Source: Gemmatimonas sp. (GTDB lineage Bacteria; Gemmatimonadota; Gemmatimonadetes; Gemmatimonadales; Gemmatimonadaceae). Taken from it: 36,145 nt of DNA. The stretch's first letter is position 1. Every line of letters starts with the position of its first letter. Location of the stretch: positions 1 through 36,145 of the forward strand of contig PNKF01000005.1 in the NCBI GenBank assembly GCA_013822285.1, read 5' to 3'. The translations under genes and the position numbers were made by a program. The notes under the pieces were generated by a model. The model was not told the DNA's origin. It searched no databases and saw only the letters and a list, made by a program, of their open reading frames with translations. Shown here piece after piece: positions 25,637 through 33,110 of the stretch.

Positions 25637-27660
25637 GGGACGACGCTCGATTTCGGCTCGATGCGCACGATCCACAGGCCGTTGTTCATGTCGTTCACAT
25701 AGGCCAGTCCGTCGCGCACCACCACACCCCAGGTCATGGCCGTGTTGCGCGCACGTCCGTCCATGTCCGCCGTATTGAGATGGCCGATCTCGCGGCCCTG
25801 CGCGCGCAGGTCACCCTTCAGTTCGCCGGACACGTCGAACACGCGGAAGCCCGCGTTGTACGCGCCCATGTAGAGCGAGTCGCCGGCCACCCAGACATTG
25901 TGCACGCCGCCGAACTCCGGCTCATACCAGGCCACCGAGCGCGGCTTCTCGACGTCGCTCACGTCGATCACCTGCAGGCGCCCATATGCGCGGCCCGCCG
26001 CCGCATCCTTCGCGCCGCGCACGCCGCTCGACGGGAACACCTCGTCGGCGATGAACACGTAGTTGCGGTGCCGCCACGCCGTGTGCGTGCCGCGGATGAA
26101 GCCCGGGCCACCGCTGGCCTCGACGTCGCGATACAGCGCGTTGAGATCGTACTTGTACTGCGACACCATCACCGGATTGCTCGGCGTCCCACCCTTGATG
26201 CCATTGCCGACGTCGAGGATCACGAGGCCGTCGTTCCACCACGAGCCGTACAGCAAGCCGTCCTGCACGTCGATGTCGTGCAGCGTGCGGCCGGCGTCGG
26301 GTCGATTCTCCGTCTTCCACTGCGCGACTTCGCGCGGGTTGGCCGGGTCATCGATGTTGAGGACGTGCAGGGCACCCGTGCCGTCGTTCGTGAGGAACAC
26401 GTGCTGGCCGTGCCGCGGATCCTTATAGATGAAGCTCGAGTGCACGCCGGCCGTGACGCCCTGCGTGAACTCGCTGATCACCTTCGGGTGCCGCGGATCT
26501 TCGAGCGAGGCGAACACCACGCCATTGCGGCGGTCCGCCGCGCCTTCACGCGTGAAGACCAAGTACTTGCCGTCGGGCGTGGTCATCACGTCGTTCACGC
26601 GTCGCGTGTTCGCGACGATCGAATCCGTGACGACCGGCGCGGCGGGATTCGAGATGTCGATCGCATAGAGCACATCGCCGCCGCCGCCCGAGCCCAAGTA
26701 CGCCACTTGGCCGTTCGGATGCAGCCACACCTCTTCGGTGTTGAAGCGCGTGCGCGGCAGGCGCCCCACCACCGTCAGCGGGCGACGCACGCCACGCGCG
26801 GCCAACGTCACCACCGCATCGGCCGTGCGATTGCCCAGCGAGGCCGTCACCGTGTAGCTGCCTGGCTCGTAGCCGACGAAGCTGCCGTCCGCATCAAGCA
26901 TGCCCTGGCCCGGCGAGAAGCTCCACACCGGCGTCACGCCGGCGATCTCGCGGCCCTGTGCGTCGCGGGCGATGGCGCGAAAGCGCAGCACGTCGCCCGT
27001 GCGGCCGTCCGTCACCCCAGGCTCGACGCTGAGCGTCGCCACCTGCGTCGCAATCACTTGGATCTCGTGCGTGCGCTCGATCTCGCCGACCTTCGCGGTC
27101 AGGCGCGCGCGCCCAGTCGCGACCGCCGTCACGAGGCCCACTTCATTCACGGTCAACACGCGCGGGTTCGACGACGACCACTGCACGCGATCGTCGCGGC
27201 GATCGCCGCCGGCTGACATGACGTCGGCATTCAGGCGAATGCGCTGGCCGGGCACGAGACGCTCCGGGGCCGGCGTGATGACGATGCGCGCCGCCGGGCC
27301 CGGCACCATGCGGACCTCGAAGCGCTCGACCACGGGCTGCTCACCTTGGCGAATCGCCACCACCGCCGCGGGCATCACACCGGTCGAGCCCGCCGTGACC
27401 AAGCCCTGCGCGGAGAGCGAACCCTCGAAGTAGGCACCGGTCTGCGAGAAGCGGAACGTCACGCCATCGACGATGTTCCCCGCTTCGTCGCGCGCCTCGG
27501 CGCTCAATTGCAGCGTTTCGCCGGCGTTCACCACGCGACGCAGCGGCGTCACCACGACGCGCGCGATACGAGGCTTCGCGGCCGGAGTGGACGGCGCTGC
27601 CGACTGCTGCGCGGCGAGCGTGAACGGAAGGACCAACGTGGCAAGCAACAGAGCGCGCAT
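25633..27660 (-). CDS. Secreted protein with BIG2-like Ig domains and LVIVD-type beta-propeller repeats
   Basis: Signal peptide; RIARVVVTPLRRVVNAGETLQLSAEARDEAGN and QWSSSNPRVLTVNEVGLVTAVATGRARLTAKVG (Ig-like BIG2); repeated LYAIDISNPAAPVV, LHVLNIDDPANPREVAQW, LQVIDVSDVEKPRSVAWY (LVIVD). Confidence 0.87.
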   Translation of the reverse strand: MRALLLATLVLPFTLAAQQSAAPSTPAAKPRIARVVVTPLRRVVNAGETLQLSAEARDEAGNIVDGVTFRFSQTGAYFEGSLSAQGLVTAGSTGVMPAAVVAIRQGEQPVVERFEVRMVPGPAARIVITPAPERLVPGQRIRLNADVMSAGGDRRDDRVQWSSSNPRVLTVNEVGLVTAVATGRARLTAKVGEIERTHEIQVIATQVATLSVEPGVTDGRTGDVLRFRAIARDAQGREIAGVTPVWSFSPGQGMLDADGSFVGYEPGSYTVTASLGNRTADAVVTLAARGVRRPLTVVGRLPRTRFNTEEVWLHPNGQVAYLGSGGGGDVLYAIDISNPAAPVVTDSIVANTRRVNDVMTTPDGKYLVFTREGAADRRNGVVFASLEDPRHPKVISEFTQGVTAGVHSSFIYKDPRHGQHVFLTNDGTGALHVLNIDDPANPREVAQWKTENRPDAGRTLHDIDVQDGLLYGSWWNDGLVILDVGNGIKGGTPSNPVMVSQYKYDLNALYRDVEASGGPGFIRGTHTAWRHRNYVFIADEVFPSSGVRGAKDAAAGRAYGRLQVIDVSDVEKPRSVAWYEPEFGGVHNVWVAGDSLYMGAYNAGFRVFDVSGELKGDLRAQGREIGHLNTADMDGRARNTAMTWGVVVRDGLAYVNDMNNGLWIVRIEPKSSVVP

Positions 27661-27838
27661 CGGCTACCCAGGCGGAGGGAGTGGACTGCGGTCGGAACAG
27701 GCTGTGGGAATATACCGAGCAGCCGCGTACAGGTTTCCCTCGCAGCGTTGAAGAGGCCTGCCGGATGCCGGAACCCGTGGCAACAGCGCAGGATAGCTCA
27801 GGTGCAACACGGCGTTCTCTCTCCCTCCGGAGTCTCTC

Positions 27839-28039
27839 ATGTTCACGGTCAACGAAGGCACACTCGATCGCGCCCTGCGCGCCGTTGTCGGTGTTACGCT
27901 CATCACCTTGGTCTTCATCGGCCCCAAGACGCCTTGGGGCTGGCTCGGCCTCGTGCCGCTTGGCACCTCGCTCATGGGCTGGTGCCCGCTGTACACGCTG
28001 CTTGGCATCAATACCTGCGGCGTGAAGTCCGCGAAGTAG
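27839..28039 (+). CDS. DUF2892 (YgaP-like) small membrane protein
   Basis: MFTVNEGTLDRALRAVVGVTLI...WGWLGLVPLGTSLMGWCPLYTLLGINTC, typical DUF2892. SD-like ggag upstream. Confidence 0.92.
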   Translation: MFTVNEGTLDRALRAVVGVTLITLVFIGPKTPWGWLGLVPLGTSLMGWCPLYTLLGINTCGVKSAK

Positions 28040-28066
28040 CCGCTGCGGCTGCCGCGTCGGACAATG

Positions 28067-28101
28067 GTCGGGCCCGGGGGGACTCCCCGGGCCCGACTTT
28101 T
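28067..28101 (+). terminator. Intrinsic terminator downstream of DUF2892 gene
   Basis: gtcgggcccgggg-ggact-ccccgggcccgac followed by tttt: perfect 13-bp stem, 5-nt loop, short T-tract. Confidence 0.88.
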
Positions 28102-28115
28102 CATAGATTGCAGCC

Positions 28116-29330
28116 ATGCGCACACATCTTCCGCTCCTCGCCCTCCTGGTTGCTGCCCCCACACTGGCCTGCGCGCAGGCCGGCGCGACGCGTCCTGCCG
28201 ACCCACATCTCGCGGTCGCCGAGCGTGTGCTGCGCGGCACGCCGCTGATCGACGGCCACAACGATCTGCCCTGGGCGATCCGCGAGTTCGCCGCGGCGCC
28301 GCGTGATGTGGAGCGCTACGACTTGCGCAGCCGCACGGTGGGCCACACCGACATCGCGCGCCTGCGCGCCGGACGCGTCGGCGGGCAGTTCTGGTCGGTG
28401 TACATCCCGGGCGAGGATGCCACGAAGGCAATGGGCTACGCGCGCGTGCAGTTGGAGCAGATCGACATCGCGCAGCGCGTGGTCGCCAAGTATCCCGACG
28501 TGCTCGAGGCCGTCACCACGGCGCAGGGCTTTCGCGACGCCTTCTCCCGCGGCCGCATCGGCTCCGTGATGGGCATGGAAGGCGGACACGCGATCGAGAA
28601 CTCGCTCGGCGCGCTCCGCGCCTACTACGCGATGGGCGCGCGCTACATGACGCTCACGCACAACGTGCATCTCGATTGGGCCGACGCGCACGTGCCGAAT
28701 CCCCGCCACGGCGGCCTCTCCGAGTTCGGCAAGGAAGTCGTGCGCGAGATGAATCGACTCGGCATGCTCGTCGATCTCTCGCACACCTCGCCGGCGACGA
28801 TGAGCGATGCACTGGACGTCAGTGCCGCGCCGGTCATCTGGTCGCACTCGAATGCCTTCGCAGTCGCGAACCACACCCGCAACGTGCCGGACTCGATCCT
28901 GCAGCGACTGCCGCGCAACGGCGGCGTGGTGATGGTGACCTTCGTGCCGGGCTTCGTGAGCCAGGCGCAGGTGGATTGGAACCGTACGCCAGCGGCAGAA
29001 CGGCGTGGGCCCGCGCCGGGCGCGACGCTGGCGCAGGTGGCGGACCACCTCGATCACATCAAGCGCGTGGCCGGCGCCGACCACGTGGGCATCGGCGGCG
29101 ACTTCGATGGCATCGACGATGTGGTGCGCGGGCTCGAGGATGTCTCGACGTATCCGGCGCTGTTCGCCGAGCTCTCACGTCGCGGCTGGACCGAGGCGGA
29201 GCTCCGCAAACTGGCCGGCGAGAACATCCTGCGTGCGATGTCGCAAGCCGAGCGCGTCGCGGCACGGCTCCAGCGGGAGCGCGCGCCGTCGACGGCGACT
29301 ATCGAGCAGCTCGACCGGAGAGCGCCGTAG
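28116..29330 (+). CDS. Membrane dipeptidase (peptidase family M19)
   Basis: LIDGHNDLPWAIRE (HxD zinc motif), GMEGGHAIENSLGALRAYYAMGARYMTLTHN, LVDLSHTS, IWSHSNAFAVANHTRNVPD, HVGIGGDFDGI. Confidence 0.95.
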   Translation: MRTHLPLLALLVAAPTLACAQAGATRPADPHLAVAERVLRGTPLIDGHNDLPWAIREFAAAPRDVERYDLRSRTVGHTDIARLRAGRVGGQFWSVYIPGEDATKAMGYARVQLEQIDIAQRVVAKYPDVLEAVTTAQGFRDAFSRGRIGSVMGMEGGHAIENSLGALRAYYAMGARYMTLTHNVHLDWADAHVPNPRHGGLSEFGKEVVREMNRLGMLVDLSHTSPATMSDALDVSAAPVIWSHSNAFAVANHTRNVPDSILQRLPRNGGVVMVTFVPGFVSQAQVDWNRTPAAERRGPAPGATLAQVADHLDHIKRVAGADHVGIGGDFDGIDDVVRGLEDVSTYPALFAELSRRGWTEAELRKLAGENILRAMSQAERVAARLQRERAPSTATIEQLDRRAP

Positions 29331-30255
29331 CCGCGCGCTGGCGCAGCCACTGGCGCATGCCGACCAGCGACGAGAACTGCTGGGCGCCGATTTCGCGGAT
29401 GACGTCGCTGTAATGCTGCGCGCCGCTGCCGCCGATCACGAGCCCGATCTCGGGCGGCAACGCGGCGCGGAGCGCCCGCAGTTCGCCCGGGAGCTCGTCG
29501 TCGTCCGTCGGATACACCACAGAGAGTGCCAGCGCCGTGGCCTTGGCGAACTTCACGGCGCGCGCGAGCTCGTCGGCCGGCAGGTTGGGGCCGAGGTAGG
29601 CCACGCGCCAGCCGCTCGAGGCGGCCGTGGTCGCGGCGAGCATCGCACCGAGCTCGTGCATCTGCCGCGCCGGCGTACCGACGACCACCAACGGGGCGTG
29701 GGAATCAGCCACCGCCAAGTCCGACATCCACACCAGCACGCGACGGATCGTCGTCGTGGCCAGGTGTTCGTTCGCCGGACGCAGCAGGCCCTGGTGCCAG
29801 AGCGAACCGATCGTGAAGAGCAGGGGACCGATGACCTGGTCGAGGACTTCGTCGCTCGGCATGCGGAGCACGGCGGAGCGCAGCGTCTGCTCCAGGCGCT
29901 GCGCGTCAAACTCCTCGACGGCGATCAGCGCACTGGAGAGATACGACTCGATGGCCGGCTGGTCGGGACCCACGCCGACCCGCTGGCGCGACTGCCGCTC
30001 GTCGTCTTCGATGAGCTTCTGCAACTCTTGATTGGACAGCGGCACGAGCTGGCCGATCTGTCGACCGGCGCGCGAGGCACGCGCGAGCAGCGCGAGGCGC
30101 TCGATGTCGGCATCCGAATAGTGCCGTTGACCGCCCGGAGAACGCACGGGAGTGACCGCCTTGTAGCGACGTTCCCAGGCGCGGAGCACGTCCGGCGTCA
30201 GGCCGGTGCGCTGGGACACGATGCGAACGGGGTGGAGACCAGGCGTTGCGGGCAT
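29299..30255 (-). CDS. MerR-type HTH + cobalamin-binding regulator (CarH/LitR-like B12 photoreceptor family)
   Basis: MerR HTH (HPVRIVSQRTGLTPDVLRAWERRYKAVTPVRSPGGQRHYSDADIERLALL). B12 motifs: Wx9EH (WHQGLLRPANEH) and conserved His in MHELG (GTPARQMHELGAMLAA). Confidence 0.92.
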   Translation of the reverse strand: MPATPGLHPVRIVSQRTGLTPDVLRAWERRYKAVTPVRSPGGQRHYSDADIERLALLARASRAGRQIGQLVPLSNQELQKLIEDDERQSRQRVGVGPDQPAIESYLSSALIAVEEFDAQRLEQTLRSAVLRMPSDEVLDQVIGPLLFTIGSLWHQGLLRPANEHLATTTIRRVLVWMSDLAVADSHAPLVVVGTPARQMHELGAMLAATTAASSGWRVAYLGPNLPADELARAVKFAKATALALSVVYPTDDDELPGELRALRAALPPEIGLVIGGSGAQHYSDVIREIGAQQFSSLVGMRQWLRQRAATALSGRAAR

Positions 30256-30261
30256 AGTGGT

Positions 30262-30290
30262 ATTCTATGGACAGATTTCTAGTCTGTCAA
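30262..30290 (-). promoter_or_regulatory. Sigma70-type promoter with embedded inverted repeat for the CarH-like gene
   Basis: Minus strand: TTGACA (30290-30285), 17-bp spacer, TAGAAT (30267-30262), then ACCACT-ATG. Inverted repeat gacaga-tttctag-tctgtc at 30270-30288 (plus strand). Confidence 0.8.
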
Positions 30291-30405
30291 GGAAAATGTT
30301 GGCGATTCATTCGGTGTGTCCAACGAATGATGTATCCAGACCAGAACAAAAGGTTCCATCTCCGGACGAATCGCCAAACAGTTCCCAGCCCGCTGGAGCG
30401 GGGAC

Positions 30406-30834
30406 TTAGCCCGCGCGCTGCTTCTCGATGCGCGCCTGGAAGATGCCGAAGACGTACTTCCCGGCCTCCGTCTGCGTCGCGACCCACTCGGCGTTCTTGA
30501 ACGAGCGCGGGTTGATCTCGCGGATGCGGTCGAGCCACGGCCACACCTTGGCCAGCAAGAGCATGCCTTCGCCATTGCTCTCCATCGCGAGGTCGGCATT
30601 CAGGGTGCCGTGCTTGATCAAGCCGTAGACCATCTCCCAATAGGTGTTGACCTGCCGATAGGCCCGGTTGAGCGGATGGTCCATCTTGGCGATCGCGGCC
30701 ACGTCCTCGAAGGTCTTGGGCATGAACTGGCCATTGATCGCGTCGCGGGACTCCCGCATGACGGGTTCGCGACGGAGCTCGTACAGCTTGAGGACGATCT
30801 CGGCGTCGTGGTGATCGGGGGCGTTGGCGGGCAT
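30406..30834 (-). CDS. Conserved protein of unknown function (about 142 aa; possibly DUF4760-like)
   Basis: Soluble helical protein (VLKLYELRREPVMRESRDAIN...YWEMVYGLIKHGTLNADLAMESNGEGMLLLAKVWPWLDRIREINP). The long track ORF N-terminus is spurious; ATG 30834 proposed. Confidence 0.75.
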   Translation of the reverse strand: MPANAPDHHDAEIVLKLYELRREPVMRESRDAINGQFMPKTFEDVAAIAKMDHPLNRAYRQVNTYWEMVYGLIKHGTLNADLAMESNGEGMLLLAKVWPWLDRIREINPRSFKNAEWVATQTEAGKYVFGIFQARIEKQRAG

Positions 30835-30966
30835 TGGACTCGTGACGACGGGTGAGGAACTGGCCGGCGGCGGCGAAGCCGCTGGTGGAGGATTCGGGGT
30901 GCGGAGAGGTATCTTAACGCCATCGGGCCCGCAGGGGTCTGTGGTCCAACTGTTTCCCTCTTCCAT

Positions 30967-31563
30967 ATGAGAGTCATGCGTCCCATCGCCTTGATCGCCC
31001 TCGCCGTCCTCACGGCTGCGCCGCTCGCCGCCCAGCAGGCTGCCCCGGCCGCCCCGTCTGGCGCGCTCCGCGCGCCGCTGAGCACGCGCGTCGTCTTCAC
31101 CATGCCGCTGGCCCCGGCCCGCGTGCAGGGCCAGCCGGCCCCCACGCCGAAGAACGTGAGCATCGAGTACGGCCAGCCGCATGCCCGCGGTCGCAATGTG
31201 CCGACCGAGCTCAACACGGATGGCACGGTGTGGCGCACGGGCGCGAACAGCTCCACGACCCTGCGCACCGAGACGGCGCTGGTGATCGGCGGTGCGGATG
31301 TGCCCGCGGGCAACTACTCGCTCTACACGATTCGCCAGAACGGGCAGTACTTCCTCATCATCAACAACAACACCGGCCAGTGGGGCACCGAATACGATGC
31401 CACCAAGGATCTGGTGCGTGTCCCGCTGCGCTCGCGTCAGCGCAGCGAAGCGCAGGAGTCGTTGCAGATCGTGATGGTGCCGGCGGACAACCAGTCGGCC
31501 CGCGGCGTGCTCACGATCTCGTGGGGCCGCCTCGAGCTCTCGGCGGATTGGTCCGCCAAGTGA
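30967..31563 (+). CDS. DUF2911 domain-containing secreted protein
   Basis: Signal peptide; VSIEYGQPHARGRNVPTELNTDGTVWRTGANSSTTLRTETALVIGGADVPAGNYSLYTI, typical DUF2911. Confidence 0.92.
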   Translation: MRVMRPIALIALAVLTAAPLAAQQAAPAAPSGALRAPLSTRVVFTMPLAPARVQGQPAPTPKNVSIEYGQPHARGRNVPTELNTDGTVWRTGANSSTTLRTETALVIGGADVPAGNYSLYTIRQNGQYFLIINNNTGQWGTEYDATKDLVRVPLRSRQRSEAQESLQIVMVPADNQSARGVLTISWGRLELSADWSAK

Positions 31564-33110
31564 AGTCCGTCGTCGCGGCGCTCCTCGCCACCGTCTTGGT
31601 GACGGGGGGCGCCGCGGCGCAGCAGCAGGTGTTGCCGGCGACGCGCGAAGCGCTTGCCGCACGCGTCGCGCAGGGTGACTCGGCCTGGGCGCGCGAGGAT
31701 CATCCCGCCGCGCGCGCGGCCTATGATGCCGTCGTGCGCACCGACTCGAGCTTCTCGAGCCGCGCCGTGTTTCGGCTCGGGTTGCTGCACGCCTGGGAAA
31801 ATCGCTTTGACCCAGCGCTCGCGGCACTGCGGCTCTACGTGCGGCTCGAACCCTCCGATCTCGAAGGTCGCGTCGCGCTTGCCCGCACCTATGCCTGGGC
31901 CTCGCGCTACGGGACCGCGCTCGCGCAGTACGACAGCGTGCTCGCGCGCGATGCCGCGTACCGTGACGCCATCGTCGGCAAGGCGCAGACGCTGGCCTGG
32001 AGTGACCGTCTGCCAGAAGCGGAGGCGCAGCTCGAAGCATGGTTGGCCCGTCGCGCCGATGACGCCGAGGCGTGGACGCTGCTTGGGCAGTTCCGACGCT
32101 GGCGTGGCGATGCACGCGCCGCTGAGGTCGCGTTGGATCGCGCACTCGCCCTGCGTCCCGGCGACGCCTCGGCGTTGGAGCAGATGGCGTGGGTGCGCGT
32201 CGAGCGTCGCCCAGCAGTGTCCTGGTCGCTGGTGGGCGCGAAGGATTCCGAGGACAACACACTCTGGCACCGCGAGTTCGGCGTTGAAGCCGCTGCGCTC
32301 GGCAACAGTCGCGTCGGCGCCGCGTTCCGCCTGCGCGAAGCCAGCGTCACGGACCTCGATGCGGCGACCATGCCCGGTGCGCTGCTCTACATCGTGGGGC
32401 GCCCGGCGGGCCGCGGCGTGACGACACGCGCCGAGTTGGGCATGGTGCAGTTTCCGGACGGCATGACCAGCGCCCAGAGTCGCTGGCGTGGCGCGCTGCG
32501 GATGAGCGGCAGCCCGATGCGCGGCCTGCGGCTCTCTGGCGGTGGATCGCGTGAGCCCTTCGATGAGGTGCTCTCGACCGCGCGGCGAGCGATGATGTTC
32601 ACGGTCTTCGACCTCGACGCCGCCTACGCGCTCACGCCGCGCCTGCAGCTGGGGCTCGCGGGCAGCGCCGGGGTCGTCGATGGGTACGGGATCGGACTCG
32701 ACGCCTCGCGGACCACCGTGAACGGCGCCCTGCGCTTCACGCCGAAGCGCGGCACGCAGCTGTCGCTCTCGCATCGCGAAGTCTCGTGGGAGGCGCCGCA
32801 GTTCGGGGTCTTCTTCTCGCCGCAGCGCTGGGCGACGACGGAAGTCGCGGTGTCGTCGGAGCGGACCGCGGAACTTGGCGTAGTCCTCGCGGGCGACCTC
32901 GGGCTCGCCAGCCAACTCGTGGGCTTCGAGTCGTCGCCGTTGGACCACGCCATCGTGCCGCGCGCGACGATGCGCGTCGGCTATCGCCTGGCACCGGGCC
33001 GAGAGATTCTCCTCGGGCTCGTGTATGCGAACGTGGCCGGTGCCGGTGCCATCACGGCCAGCGATTATCGCTACGGCGCCGCGACCCTCGGCGGGCGCTG
33101 GACCTTCTAG
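31560..33110 (+). CDS. TPR protein with C-terminal YaiO-like outer-membrane beta-barrel
   Basis: Signal peptide, TPR units (AWEDHPAARAAYDAVVRTD, ARTYAWASRYGTALAQYDSVLARD, GDARAAEVALDRALALRPGD), then beta-strand barrel ending GAATLGGRWTF. GTG start overlaps the DUF2911 stop (GTGA). Confidence 0.85.
   Translation: MKSVVAALLATVLVTGGAAAQQQVLPATREALAARVAQGDSAWAREDHPAARAAYDAVVRTDSSFSSRAVFRLGLLHAWENRFDPALAALRLYVRLEPSDLEGRVALARTYAWASRYGTALAQYDSVLARDAAYRDAIVGKAQTLAWSDRLPEAEAQLEAWLARRADDAEAWTLLGQFRRWRGDARAAEVALDRALALRPGDASALEQMAWVRVERRPAVSWSLVGAKDSEDNTLWHREFGVEAAALGNSRVGAAFRLREASVTDLDAATMPGALLYIVGRPAGRGVTTRAELGMVQFPDGMTSAQSRWRGALRMSGSPMRGLRLSGGGSREPFDEVLSTARRAMMFTVFDLDAAYALTPRLQLGLAGSAGVVDGYGIGLDASRTTVNGALRFTPKRGTQLSLSHREVSWEAPQFGVFFSPQRWATTEVAVSSERTAELGVVLAGDLGLASQLVGFESSPLDHAIVPRATMRVGYRLAPGREILLGLVYANVAGAGAITASDYRYGAATLGGRWTF

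Noticed and set aside
25780-27216. 478-aa plus-strand ORF
   Set aside because: Antisense shadow of the BIG2-LVIVD protein.
30389-30402. Terminator of the small unknown gene (cccgc-tgga-gcggg)
   Set aside because: Only a 5-bp stem with no T-tract; too weak to call.
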